Assembly (NCBI RefSeq): GCF_035046505.1
Contig: NC_089822.1
Span: forward strand, 107,711,307 to 107,775,306
DNA: 64,000 nucleotides
From: Tiliqua scincoides
Taxonomy: Eukaryota > Chordata > Lepidosauria > Squamata > Scincidae
Reading direction: 5' to 3'
Notes under the pieces: model-generated
Seen by the model: the letters and a program-made list of their open reading frames with translations, nothing else
Databases searched by the model: none
Told to the model about the DNA's origin: nothing
Translations under genes and position numbers: made by a program
Shown: positions 1 to 10,287 of the stretch, in pieces
Position numbering within the stretch: position 1 is the stretch's first letter
Layout of the letters: the number at the start of each line of letters is the position of its first letter

Positions 1-483
1 AAGATCTATGCCATACTCAATCCCACTACTGTTTTTTGTTTAATGCTTCCTGAATAGTAAGTTTTTTGACTGCAGTTTCTTTTGAATTCTCCTTGCCAAA
101 TTGTTGTTTTTCTCTAATTGTCGTTGATTGCTAAATCTTGTTTGATAGAGGAAGGCAACATTGTCAGGAATGCAATTGGAGTCCAAAGGTTGCTGAAGCT
201 GGCAGAGGGTGGATTTCCATTCTTTGTTCCTCTAAACATTTTTGTCTCTCACCTGTATGGCCTGTCGTAAATAATAGCTTCATTGGCAGAGAAAATGTTT
301 TGCATATTGCTCAATAAAATCCATTTTTTTTAAAAAAATAAATTTGAAAAGGGAATCAGACAGTAGCAAACAACATTTGAGCAAGCAGTCAAAAGCAGAA
401 GGCTTGTCCTATGTGATCTCCTGTCCTATTTGTCCTTCCTCTCTCCTAGGTTCTACAGCAACATTAGGAGAGACACCCACTTG
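1..483. other. Unassigned A1 flank
   Basis: No gene is visible. The stretch is repeated in A2 and A3 (about 19933-20325 and 39612-40070). An AATAAA followed by an A-rich run lies near 315-345, which could be the 3' end of an old retroposed sequence, but I cannot name it. Confidence 0.4.
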
Positions 484-1500
484 GATTCAAGTTTCAAGTT
501 TATTTTGTTTAATAGCCCACAGGTCATACCCCATAAATTTAAGAATTTAAAAACATGTTATAACAAAAATTTGCCACATCCTCAACACAGTTTTTACTGA
601 GGCTACTCAAAAGTAGCTTTAATCTTGCAGCAACAGGGAAGGTTGAATATTTCACCGGCCATTTCTTTAAGCATCTCTCTCTTTCCATTTCGTATTTTGA
701 ACAGTAAAAAAAGATGTGAGATGGTATGCCAAGTTCTACCAAAGGTCAATTACAACAACATTTGTTTGAGTGTATCTTAAGAAAATGGTCCTCATCTGGG
801 CTGTTGGAAGCGCATCACAATGTGCAAGCATCTAAGATGGTTTGAGTTGAAGAACTACCAACATATTAAGGTAGTGAGTCAGATAAAAAATGGTGGGATA
901 TTTAATTTGCAGATAAAAGGGAGCATTTGCTTCTAGCCTCCTTTTGCAGGGCATCCAAGTCTTTCTTTAGCAGTTTTTCAGTAAGTGACTTTCACCTTCT
1001 TTCATTTAAGCTTTCCATTCTCAATATGCCCAAATTACTTATTTTCATATTGACAGCATCATTCCATTTTCACGAGCGGTGCTGTTGTGCTGCCAGCACA
1101 TTAAAGGTTTGAAGGTCTTTGACATTCAGTAGTGGCATTTGAAACTGATTATGTTCTTCCAAATCAAGGTTGAGATTTTTGGGAGTCCCAGTTCAAGCCA
1201 TACCATTCACAGAAGCGATGCAGGGTGGTAGCAGACAACTCACAGACAATTCAAAACAGCTTGTCTTCCAGGCGCTGCGTGATATCCTAAAGGCTGTGTT
1301 TGAACTTGGATAGTACAAATGTAGTTTGATTGAATAAAGGAACCATAAACACTCGTGATCATCAGAAGAGACCTGCCAGATCAGCCTGCCTAGTGCTCCT
1401 GGGAAACTTACCAGCAGTTTTTGCTGCTGTTCCCCAGCAGTGGTATTGAGTGGTAGTGTGGTGCTTTGCAGTTGTAAGTTCCACATATCAATCACAATGA
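484..1500 (-). mobile_element. LINE 3' fragment (RT C-terminal region and 3' end), copy in A1
   Basis: Read on the minus strand, short broken frames give LPPCIAS, LELGLPKIS and IWK--I-FK near 1130-1220, then a cysteine/histidine block (HIFFYCSKYEMERER) near 680-720, and an A-rich AATAAACTTGAA end near 490. The same blocks in the same order occur on the plus strand in the LINE at 59840-62130, so both belong to one non-LTR family. The fragment is old: frames are interrupted. It was present before the duplication because A2 and A3 carry it too. The clade is not certain, and the upstream limit (about 1500) is approximate. Confidence 0.65.
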
Positions 1501-1690
1501 CTAATAACCAATGCCAGACTTATTGTCCATGAATGTGTACAATTTAAGGACATCTAATCAAGTGCTTATCACCACACAGTGGGACTGCAAAAGCTCTAAA
1601 CTCATTATGTGTTGTGTAAAGAAAGGGTTGCTTTGGTCTGTCCTGAATCTATTGCCCATCCACTTCACTGGATGATCCCAAATTTAAATA

Positions 1691-2290
1691 TTTAAATTTC
1701 TATTGTGTCTCCTCTTATTCACCTTTATGCTAAACTAAAGTGCCCCTAGCCTTTGCTCAGGGGAAGTACTCCAATCCACTGATCATTTTGGCTGACTATT
1801 TCTGCATCTCTTCTGACTGTGATATCTTTTTTGAAATGGGGCAACCAGAGCTGTGTATAGTGTTCCAAATATGATCACATCATAAATCACTGTCCTCATT
1901 TCACTGGAACTAGATTTGTTGTAAGAACATAAGAAGACTGCTGCTGAACCCATCTAGTCCAGCTTTCTGTACCTCACAGTGGCCCAGCAGATGCCTCAGG
2001 GGGCACACAAGACAAGATACCTCTATCCTGTTGTCACTCCTTACCATCTGGCATTTAGAGACCGTCTACTTCTAAAAGCAGGAGGGTGCATACACCCAGC
2101 ATAGCTTGTGATGGACTTTTCCTCCATCAATCTGCTGAATCTTCTTTAAAAGGCCTCTAAGCCAGGTGTCATCACCTCCTGTGGCAAGGAGTTGAACTGG
2201 TTAATTACATGCTGGATAAAGAACTGTTTTCTTTTGTGTGTTCTGACTCCCTGCCATGCACTTTTAGTGGATGTCCCCTAATGTTGTATA
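1691..2290 (-). mobile_element. CR1 LINE 3' fragments, A1
   Basis: Two CR1 pieces lie side by side. At 1691-1920 is an older one, resembling the CR1 text at 43200-43450 on the same strand. At about 1924-2290 is a CR1 3' end beginning with the AACATAAG-type terminal repeat and the stretch encoding the terminal FFTQRVV--WNSLP region in degraded form. A2 and A3 lack 1691-1978, so they keep only the second piece. The end of this fragment lies about 90 bases upstream of the OR start codon. Confidence 0.7.
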
Positions 2291-2339
2291 ATCGACATTT
2301 CTACCAACCCATTATTTGTTTCAACCTTGTACAGTATTT

Positions 2340-2359
2340 CTATTCACATTTCTTTGCAG
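2340..2359 (+). promoter_or_regulatory. Putative 3' splice site before the A1 OR
   Basis: A pyrimidine-rich run ends in TTTCTTTGCAG at 2359, 18 bases before the start codon at 2378. OR coding exons are usually preceded by a 5'UTR intron, so this is the expected acceptor. It is conserved in A2 (ends 21935) and A3 (ends 42007). Confidence 0.6.
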
Positions 2360-2377
2360 ATGTGACACCCTGAATCA

Positions 2378-3318
2378 ATGGGAGGCAGAAACAATACAGC
2401 AGTGCATGAATTTATCCTGATTGGATTCTCCAATTTCCCACATCTACAGATTGTGTTGTTTGTATCATTCTTTCTGTTATATTGGACCAGTCTAGTTGCG
2501 AATACTCTCCTAATCACAGTAATAAGGATTGACCGCACACTTCACACTCCCATGTATTTCTTCCTTTCTGTTCTGTCCTGTTCTGAAGTCTGCTACAGTT
2601 TCATTATAGTCCCTAAAATGCTGGCAAATCTGATAACACAAACAAGAACCATTTCTTTTGGGGGTTGTATAGCCCAATTATTTTTTTCAATATTTTTGCA
2701 GCTGCAAACTGCCTGCTATTGGCAGTGATGGGTTATGACCGTTATGCAGCTATTTGCCAGCCTCTCCATTACCCAGTCCTTATGAACCAACGCTTCCGTA
2801 GGCAACTGGTGGGCTCTGCTTATATAATAAGTCTTTTTTTCATCATAATAGAAATATGGCTTATAGTGAAACTGCCATTTTGTGGGCCCAATAAGATTCA
2901 CCATTTCTTCTGTGAGATGGGTCCAGTTCTTAAGCTTACCTGCAAAAAAAGCAGCATCACTGAAATTTACATTTTCATATTCTGCTCTCTAATTATCTTT
3001 GGCTCTTTTTTGCTGGTTCTTTTATCATATGCCCTCATCCTCAACACCATCTTCAAGATCCCCTCCACTAAGGGAAAGCAGAAAGCTTTTTCCACCTGTG
3101 CAGCCCATATCACTGTGGTTGTGGTGCACTTTGGTTGTGCCTCCATCGTCTATTTAAGGCCCAAATCTACCTACTCAATGGATCAGGACATCTTCATATC
3201 AGTCAGTTACACAATGGTGACACCCTTATTGAATCCCCTGGTTTACAGCCTCAGAAACAAGGATGTGCAACTTGCCCTCAAAAATACTTTAGGCAGAAGG
3301 TGTATGCCACGTGCATGA
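2378..3318 (+). pseudogene. Olfactory receptor pseudogene, type A, copy A1
   Basis: Odorant GPCR of class II type, resembling family 10 (family level is an inference). The first frame runs from MGGRNN at 2378 through TM1 (FPHLQ, LLITVI), TM2 (PMYFFLSVLS) to the start of TM3. The second frame carries [44 protein letters not shown] and [12 protein letters not shown] and ends at 3318. The break is a single-base loss in the T run at 2681-2687: seven Ts here, eight in both A2 and A3. The AATAAA found 3' of A2 and A3 is AACAAA here (3389-3394). Without the shift the product would match the 313-residue A2 receptor. A homopolymer sequencing error is possible, but the altered poly(A) hexamer agrees with real decay. 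Confidence 0.9.
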
Positions 3319-3734
3319 AGAGATTTATAATTCAGGATGGCAAGAACATGAGATCACGTATTTTTAGGGCCAATATAGATGCTGACCCAACAAAGAAGAT
3401 TTCATCTTTATTGTAAACCAGGTCTTTCTTTCAACACAGAATTCTTAGTCTGTATCACATTCAGAATTATGGGTACTGCTACACAAAGAAAACACTGGTT
3501 CAGCGTCGTAGCTAAGAGTGGCATATGTATTAGGGTGTAACCGTTGCACCGGGCAACAAGCTTTAGGGGGGGGCAAGAAGCTGAGCTTGACACTAGTGAC
3601 CAAAATTGTGAAAATCTTGGTATATATGAATAATGCCATCATATTATATATCATTGGAAAGGTAAATTAATGCAGAATGCAATGAAACAAACATTATTGA
3701 AATATCTGTATCCCATCAAACGTTATGGTCAATT

Positions 3735-3737
<3 letters not shown>
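3319..3737. other. 3' flank of the A1 OR with an interspersed repeat
   Basis: The first 100 bases are the conserved OR 3' flank. Around 3500-3600 is a widespread element with the core GTAGCTAAGAG, GGGCAACAAGCTTTAGGGG, also seen at 23080-23160 and 44436-44530, and related TAGCTATGCCACTG ends near 24600 and 24780. It is probably a DNA-transposon remnant; I could not fix its ends. An (AAC)n run spans 3736-3768. Confidence 0.4.
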
Positions 3738-3768
<31 letters not shown>

Positions 3769-4097
3769 GGTATTTATATACTGCCTTTCTTGGTCTTTAT
3801 TCAAGACTTTATTCAAGGCGGTTTACACAGGCAGGCTTTATTAAATCCCTATTAAATAGGAATTTTTACAATTTCAAAGAAGGTTCTTTCTTTCAAGAAC
3901 GACTACATTCAAGGTGTTTCATTCCGATCTGGCTTCACATTCTGGCCTCCATCCTCCCATGCTCAGAGCAGATGGAATTGCTCGGCTTCAGCTTGTCAAG
4001 GTCGCACGGTGCAGGTGGCCTCGAACTGGTGACCTTGTGGATGTTATCTTCAGGCAGACGGAGGCTCTACCCTCTAGACCAGACCTCCTGCCCAGAG
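3738..4097 (-). mobile_element. tRNA-headed SINE with L2-like tail, inserted in A1 only
   Basis: On the minus strand the element starts near 4097 with a tRNA-like head: an A-box-like TGGTCTAGAGGGT, then a B-box-like CAGTTCGAGGCC. It ends with GGCGGTATATAAATA and a (GTT)n tail, the shape of an L2 LINE end. The 7-bp target duplication AATTAAC lies at 3731-3737 and 4098-4104. A2 has the empty site, so the SINE inserted after the duplication. A second copy sits at 41537-41918. Confidence 0.8.
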
Positions 4098-4240
4098 AAT
4101 TAACCAGAGAATGAAAACACGACTGTTTTGTATGGAACAAAAAGTGGATTTTCTTAACTTAAAACTGACCTATGAGACTGACTGTTCTGACAGCCAATGA
4201 GATGTTATTATGATACAACATGGGATCAGTGTTAATAAAG

Positions 4241-4373
4241 TTGTTGTTGTTGTTGTTGTTGTTGTAACCTTTATTGGCATATACATACATCAAAACAATA
4301 TACAAATAAAATTCAAATTTATATAAGGTCAGAAGATGGCTCCATAATCCATAAATGCATATCACACACAGGA
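4241..4373 (-). mobile_element. 5'-truncated LINE tail inserted in A1 only
   Basis: The minus strand ends in a TTTATTG-complement and a (CAA)n tail (seen as TTG repeats at 4239-4265). A target duplication of about 22 bp (ACATGG-ATCAGTGTTAATAAAG, split here by one mismatch) lies on both sides, at about 4219-4240 and 4375-4397. A2 keeps a single copy of the target at 24123-24147. The long duplication points to target-primed reverse transcription. Confidence 0.7.
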
Positions 4374-4590
4374 AACATGGAATCAGTGTTAATAAAGTAA
4401 ATAAAGTGTTAATATGAGTCAGCTCTCATTTCCACATATCATAATACAGTTACCCCTGCTAACTGGATAAAGAGGCACTTTTTCAAGTGGTGCTCCTCTT
4501 ATATTTAGCAGGGAGAGTATAATGGTCCCATTCACCCCAGCACAGTGTCTCTAACCAATAAGGCCAATAAGCACACTTTTAATTAATTTA

Positions 4591-4785
4591 GGGCGCAGTC
4601 CTAACCCTTTATGTCAGTGGTTTCCAGCACTGGCAGAGCGGTGCCAATGGGACATGTGCTGCATCCTGCAGTTGGGTGTCACTCAAGGAGGCTTCCTCAA
4701 AGTAAGTAGTGTTTGTTACCTCAGAGCTGCATTGCCCTTACGTCAGTGCTGGAAAGCACTGACATAAGGGGTTAAAATTGCACCC
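4591..4785. mobile_element. Harbinger-like MITE, A1
   Basis: A 195-bp element with terminal inverted repeats close to GGGCGCAGTCCTAACCC, flanked by TTA at 4588-4590 and 4786-4788. It is one of seven copies with the same ends and 3-bp duplications in this window. A three-base TWA-type target is characteristic of PIF/Harbinger. No transposase. The A2 copy at 24341-24519 is its duplicate. Confidence 0.75.
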
Positions 4786-4858
4786 TTACTTAATTGCATT
4801 TGATTTTGTTATGGGGGAGCAACAATATCTTCTTTGAACCCAGGTAGCGGACATTACA

Positions 4859-5430
4859 GTGCACTTTACTGGTTGCTGAAAACTTTGAATTGTATATGTT
4901 TGAATGTATGGATTTGACTTATTTGAAACTTGTAACTTTAAACTCACCAATCAAATGTCTCTAAGGCTATCTCCAGCCTATGAAAAGTAAAGCCCCATCT
5001 ATGATGTCAAACCCCAGCCAATGAAAAGTGTAAAACTCTTCAAACAAAGGACCCAAAATGCTATAAAGGGTCTGGTTAAGATTGACATTGGCACTCAAAG
5101 CTTTGGACAGAAGTCCCTTGAGACTCCAGTTGCTGGCAACGAAATAAAGCTTGCAGACGATCACCACTCTTGCCTACTGAGTCTTGCTTTTGAACCTTGC
5201 AACACCTTGCAACAGAACCTCAAGGGGTTGGGAAGGGTCGGGCAACGATCCGAACGTGCGCCGACGGCAAGGGCCTGTGACATAACAGGGCCCATGAATG
5301 TCAAACGGTTGACTCAAGTAAACTGCCTGTGCAAAACGGCTGTGTCTGCTTCCGTCCTTTTTTCCGCCGATGACCACCCTTCATTGACAGGGTAGGCGCC
5401 CCACACTCAGCGAGGTCTCCGCCCACCATA
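4859..5430 (+). mobile_element. Fossil LTR fragment with adjoining sequence, A1 only
   Basis: About 4859-5214 matches the end of the LTR at 31261-33168 read on its minus strand. It has a CTATAAAGG box near 5060 and the GAAATAAAGC signal near 5140, and ends in CCTTGCAACA. The remaining piece to 5430 is unassigned and may be internal leader. GACATTACA occurs on both sides (4850-4858 and 5431-5439). The element looks broken; the family is not assigned. A2 lacks it. Confidence 0.6.
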
Positions 5431-5608
5431 GACATTACACCATCCTAAGTTAGCATTTACTATGTAAATAATGCCAATGCTGATCTTCAACCTATGCTTT
5501 AAGTATTTTCTTCACCAAAAGTGATCATACTCAGGTGCTGCAAACAGAGATTAAATTCCACAGATAGTGAAATTTATGCTGGATCCCAACCAGCATAAAT
5601 TTCTGGAG

Positions 5609-5806
5609 CTGCACTTCTGGTTTTTGCTCCACTTCCGGTTTTGCAGAGGCAGGGTGCAATTGCTCCACTTTCACTTCTCAGACTTTGGGGAGCCCTGCAG
5701 ATGGTTGCGCAGGGCTCCCCGCGCCCCTGGGAGGCTGCAGGAAACTCTGGTAAGTCCAGTCAAGCCCCTGCAGCCCCCTGAGCGACTGAGTTTGAAAACC
5801 ACGACC
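5609..5806. mobile_element. Truncated hAT-like element at the B1 edge
   Basis: The right end reads GAGTTTGAAAACCAC, matching the start of the arm-2 copy at 36576 (GTGGTTTTCAAACTC). The other end present in arm 2 (AGTTTGAAAAGCCCTG at 36816-36831) is absent here because homology stops at 5609. The duplication breakpoint thus lies inside, or very near, this element. A 13-bp perfect hairpin (5570-5582 with 5590-5602) lies just outside. Confidence 0.55.
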
Positions 5807-5919
5807 TACCACCTTAGGTAGTATTTTTATTATATAACGTTTTGAACCTATTGACCTTGTGCCAGTCACTATATCTTAGCATCACCTACCTCACCGGATT
5901 GTTGAGGGAATAGAAGGAG

Positions 5920-5995
5920 GGAAGGAACTATATACACCATCTTGAGCTCCTTGGAGGAAGGGCAGTATGAAAATGTGAAAAATAAATAAAACATT
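5920..5995 (+). mobile_element. L2-like retroposon 3' tail
   Basis: The sequence CACCATCTTGAGCTCCTTGG followed by GGGCAGTATGAAAATG and AATAAATAAA is the typical shape of an L2/MIR-type 3' end. Its mirror copy is at about 36385-36450 in arm 2, so it predates the duplication. Confidence 0.5.
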
Positions 5996-6107
5996 ATTAC
6001 CTTGCACAAAGCTTTTGTTTGCCTTTGATTCACTGAAGCCCTGAGTCTGCCTTGCCAACTCTCTACATTTCCAATGCACACCTGTGCATTCTGGTTTGGC
6101 ACAAGGC

Positions 6108-6610
6108 TTCTTGGTGGTTGAGACTGATCTCAGGTGTTGCCTTTCCCACGGTGGAAAGACATTCCACCTTCTTCTTCATCATTTTCACTGCCTGTGCTGC
6201 CCTTTCAAAAGGCAAGAAGGGTAGAAAAGATGGAGAACTAAAGAAGGAAGGAAGGAAGGAAGGAAGGAAGGAAGGAAGGACAAGGTTATCTAGAACATGT
6301 CCTCCCCCCCTCCCTTCATCACCATTGAAAGGGTAGCACCAGCAGGGGCAGGGGGAGGTGAACCAGGAGAAGAATGGCAGCAGTGGCCTCTTTCCAGCCT
6401 GTTCCATCCTTTTCAAAAGGCAGGAAGGAAAGGAGAGGAAAGGTAGAGAGGAGACAGAAGAGGAACTGAGACGGGCACTCTCTAGCAGCTCTGTTCCCCT
6501 TTCCTCCTCTCGCCTTTGGAAGATGTGCAGATAAACAGAGTGGCAAGGATGGGGGCCATGCGCAGTGGCATCATTTAAGGGGTGCGAAGGTGAGGGTTGA
6601 ACAGGGAGAA
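6108..6610. other. Arm-1-specific purine/pyrimidine-biased insert with (GAAG)n
   Basis: Arm 2 lacks about 480 bp found here: flanking text joins directly near 36260-36285. The insert holds a (GGAA)n tract at 6243-6280, and repeated blocks with CTTTTCAAAAGGCA-GAAGG (near 6195 and 6410), suggesting a locally duplicated low-complexity repeat. I see no coding sequence. Open frames here are a by-product of the biased composition. Confidence 0.45.
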
Positions 6611-7284
6611 ACCGTGGGGGGGGGGTGCTTTACCATGGATGCATTTGTGCGCCACTTGGAAGAAGTGGGATATCAAAAAACAGTCCTCATCAGTTTTTCT
6701 AATTTTTTCCTGTGGAGCGTAGAGAGCTGAAACGTGTTCCCTGAACTGCTTTCAGATTGTTAGGGTCACCCCATTTTATGCACCAACAGGGCAAAGATCA
6801 CTGTTTTAGGGCTCCTGCTCCACTGGAATTGTTTCCATTCATTTCCCCCTACCACCCTAATAAAAAATGAAACTTTGGCGTATTACGTTTATGGTAAGGG
6901 ACTAGACCTGGTAATCTACTTCACTGGAAGCCATTCAGTAACAGATAAATACCTGCAATCAGCTGTGGAACATAATTGTAAGCAAAATCTTACTTAAAAT
7001 TACCACATTACAAATACCATTATTACAATTACCACATCAGCTGGTTTGTATACTGGACCCTTTGATATTCCAGCTTGGCGGAACAATACGAAAGAATACA
7101 CACAAAACTGTTCTCTCAAACTCAACCAGGATTTTTTTTTTTTTTTTGTAAAAACGGGGAAAAAGGACAAGAAAGCAGAACCACAGCTAAAGGGCTATCA
7201 GCCTCGTCATGTTCAGGGCTGAGAGCCAGAGGCCAACAGTCCTAGTGGCTTCTGAAAACCAAGAACCTGAGTGAGGGTTCAGAG
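6611..7284. other. Unassigned arm-1 sequence
   Basis: Duplicated at about 35700-36250 in arm 2. No recognisable gene or element, apart from a T run at 7131-7147 and a short unexplained stretch leading to the hAT MITE. Confidence 0.4.
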
Positions 7285-7746
7285 CAGGGGTGCTCAGACC
7301 CGAGCCCTGGGGACACTTGCGGCCCTCGAAGACTCCCAGTGTGGCCCGCAGGGAGCCCCTAGTCTCCACTGAGACTCTGGCCCTCCAGAATTTGCTGGAG
7401 CCCACGCTGGCCCGACGCAACTGCTCTCGGCTGGAGGGCGACTGTTTGACCTCTTGCATGAGCTGTGGGATGAGTGCTTCCTCCACTGCTTGCTGTTTCA
7501 CATCTGTGATGCAGTAGCAGCAGCAAAGGAAAGGCCAGCCTTACTTTGTGCAAGGTCTTTTATAGGACTGAGCTATTGCAAGACCTTCATTCATTCATAG
7601 AAGTTCATCTTTAATATATACATTAATGTAAACTTATATAAATTTATTCAAATTTTAAATGTAAATCAATCCTTTCTTTCCCTAGCCCCCGACACAGTGT
7701 CAGAGAGATGATGCGGCCCTCCTACCAAAAACTTTGGACACCCCTG
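7285..7746 (-). mobile_element. Non-autonomous hAT element (CAGGGGTG ends), arm 1
   Basis: The element runs from CAGGGGTGCTCAGAC to TTTGGACACCCCTG with imperfect terminal inverted repeats. Its 8-bp target duplication is GTTCAGAG (7277-7284) / GTTTAGAG (7747-7754). Eight-base duplications and CAG...CTG ends define hAT. It is 462 bp, has no transposase, and has relatives at 33558-34005, 35226-35688 (its duplicate) and 45474-45916. Confidence 0.85.
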
Positions 7747-7824
7747 GTTTAGAGGGAAGGGGGTAGAATAGATCTCCCTTGTCTGTGTATGTGTGGACTT
7801 GATGGTGCTGACCCAGGAGACTAA

Positions 7825-8002
7825 GGGCCCAATCCTATACAAATTTGCAGTGCCAGCGCAACGATGCCAATAGGCATGCACTGCATCCTGTGGTGGAGAG
7901 GCATTCACAGGGACCTCCTCCAGGTATGGGAACAGTTGTCCCCTCACCTTGAGGCTGCATTGCGACTGCACTGGTGCTGGAAAGTTGGATAGGACTGGGC
8001 CC
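7825..8002. mobile_element. Harbinger-like MITE, arm 1
   Basis: 178 bp between GGGCCCAATCCTATAC and GGATAGGACTGGGCCC, flanked by TAA at 7822-7824 and 8003-8005. Its inverted duplicate is 34970-35147. Confidence 0.8.
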
Positions 8003-8292
8003 TAACACTCTGGTTGGCAGAACGAGAGCCTGCTGACTAACCTCTCCTACTAGCTGGCAGAAAGTGAGAGCACTGAGCAGCTTGTGAGCTCTCCTTTTAT
8101 GCGCTGCTGCATGACCTAATATGAGCATGAGCCAGGAGGCTCCAGACTTCTGAGGCAATTTTTGTTCACTTGGCCAGATATTCTGTCTCCCACTCAGGAA
8201 AAGCAGGAAACTTTGCCTCAGGAGCTTAACTCTTTGAGTGACATTTACCCCTCTTGTCACAGACTTCCGCTGACATTTCTGACAGTCTAGAA

Positions 8293-8647
8293 CAGTGGTT
8301 CTCAAACCAGTGGGTCACGACCCACCAGTTCATGTAATGCTTCCGCCGTCCCTTTAAAGGATTGCATCGCTAAGGGGGATGGGGGTGCTTTCCACTTACT
8401 TTGAATGATATAAGGCTGCTGCAGGCTGCAGGAGGTGCGGGGAGCCATGCATGGCCCTTTGCAGCACTCCCCTACTCTTGGAATCCGCAATAGAAGTGGG
8501 TGCAAAGCACCTCCTGCAACCTGCTGCAGCTCTATGTCGTTCAAAGTGAGTGGAAAGCACCACTTCTGGGTGGCGTTGCTGCCCTAGCCCCTGCCCCGCA
8601 AGCACTTACTGAAGGAGTCAAGCTCCTTCAAAGTTTGAGAAACGCTG
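8293..8647 (+). mobile_element. SPIN-like non-autonomous hAT element, arm 1
   Basis: The start CAGTGGTTCTCAAAC is the hallmark terminus of SPIN-type hAT elements; the end is GTTTGAGAAACGCTG. The 8-bp target duplication is GTCTAGAA (8285-8292) / ATCTAGAA (8648-8655). No transposase. The mirror copy is at 34328-34679. Confidence 0.8.
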
Positions 8648-8655
8648 ATCTAGAA

Positions 8656-9154
8656 GATAAATGATGATGGTGAACTCTTGGGCTCAGTGTGTCAAAAATA
8701 CCTAACTTGAGTCTGCTGGTGTGTCACACACACCCCCAAAACAAAAGTGAAATATTTCTTTACGTATTCATTTATTTTAAAAAAATACTGTCCAATCATG
8801 TGGTGCTATGAATTATATAAAGAGGCATCAAATAATTTTTAAAAATAAAATATGAGTCAAACAAACACAGTTGTTGTTGGGTGTTGGTGAACGCTGGCAT
8901 GTCACCCAAAATGTTGTGGTGTGTCACCTTTGACAAGCATGTCATATCTTCGCCATCATCGGTCTAGATGTTAAGAATATGCCAATAACTTATTTCTTCA
9001 ATGTTTCTACTTGCTATTTTGTAACCTGGGGTAGGAATGAAGTCCTTTGTATCTTTTTTGTGAGAAACCTAGACTTTCTGAGGGAACTTTTCTCTCATAC
9101 AGTTGCATGAAGTTGAACACCACCATTTCATTAGCTGTTTCTCACTTCTTTTCC

Positions 9155-9205
<51 letters not shown>

Positions 9206-10133
9206 CATGTGAGTGTTGAGGGGTGACCAGAAGGCATGATGAGTCTCCCTCACACCCCAGCTATGTATTGATGTGTGTGTGGAGGGGTGGGGGTGAAATG
9301 TTTGCAAAGGCTTCTTCATCGTAATTACGATTGCACCAAACAGTGAGTGGGGAGATACTGGTGTGTACGTGCACCGGAGTGCATTGAAAAAGCACTCTCA
9401 TTATTATGCTGTTTCATGACCTGATGTGCAGATTTCCCCAGGGTTACAGTTATGGGCATTGCATCATAAGATGTAAGAGCTCCCACTGATAATAAATAGT
9501 TTATTTGTTTTAAATTTTGAAATGTCTAGAGAGAATATGCTGTGGGATTTAGAAACTTGTTTATACTGCTCTGTGCTGCACACAAACCTAATAAGAAAGA
9601 TACTGTGGCAAACTGCGGTCATTTGGAACATTCGTCCTACAGTGGACCCACACATATGCCTGTTGTTTCACACCCTTCTTTTTCCATCTCAATCCATTAC
9701 AGGAAAGGCATTCTTGTAGCATTATTTGAACCGCAGATGGTCATGCACCAGATCAGTATTGTATTTTATGTAACAAGGGACACTGACTTCACCTCCTCCA
9801 TCCAAAGGGCCATAGCCCTTTGACCCCTCCATCTCTGTCCCCTTGTGTGTCTCTATTCTAGCCCGCTGATGACTTCCAATTCATGCATCTGATGAAGTAT
9901 ACAACAGGGCAAAAAGCTCAGTTGAAATGGTGCTATCCAGCATCCAGCACCCAGATGCTCTATGATTTCAGTACCTAAGTTCTGTGATAATACTTCTGCT
10001 GTTCCTGTAAGAGCTTTAATCCCTCCCGTGTCAAGCTAGAACAATCGGTGGTAGAAGAATGGGGAAAGACTTCTGCAGGTCAGGATAGACAATACTGGCC
10101 TTGCTGTGTTCTGGCCAGACTTTGCAACATTGA
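8656..10133. other. Non-coding arm-1 stretch with (ATG)17 microsatellite
   Basis: No gene is supported. An (ATG)n tract of 17 units lies at 9155-9205; the mirror tract in arm 2 has six units (30682-30699). The rest is duplicated at 29751-30860 plus 34014-34327 in arm 2, without recognisable domains. Confidence 0.5.
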
Positions 10134-10287
10134 GGGCCCAATCATATACCAAAGGGGCATGCGCTGCACCCTGCAGTGGGCAGGTGGAGTCACGGAGGCC
10201 TCCTCAAGGTAAGAGTATGTTTGTTCCCTTATCTCAGGGCTGCAATGTGGCTGCATCAGCGCTGGAAAGTTGGATAGAACTGGGAGC
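10134..10287. mobile_element. Harbinger-like MITE, arm 1
   Basis: 154-bp copy, from GGGCCCAATCATATACC to GATAGAACTGGGAGC, flanked by TGA at 10131-10133 and 10288-10290. Its duplicate is 29597-29750. Confidence 0.7.

Larger units (their letters stand above)
1..5545 (+). repeat. Segmental duplication unit 1, segment A (A1)
   Basis: This segment recurs at about 19933-25226 (A2) and 39612-44553 (A3), all in the same orientation, with a long run of near-identical sequence that includes the OR gene and its flanks. The left edge of A1 is the window edge, so it may extend further. A1 differs from A2 and A3 by retaining about 288 bp at 1691-1978, and by private insertions at 3738-4097, 4241-4373 and 4859-5430. 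The last shared bases with A2 are at 5541-5545. Confidence 0.9.

Noticed and set aside
1193-1495. 100-codon frame preserved in A1, A2 and A3
   Set aside because: Conservation follows from recent duplication. The minus strand here shows decayed LINE text (LPPCIAS then LELGLPKIS in another frame), so it is not a gene.
3980-4097. tRNA gene on the minus strand
   Set aside because: A- and B-box-like text is present, but no cloverleaf fits and an L2-like tail follows; it is a SINE head.
9131-9319. Frame with 17 consecutive histidines
   Set aside because: It is the (ATG)n microsatellite read on the minus strand; arm 2 has only six units and no surrounding frame is conserved.
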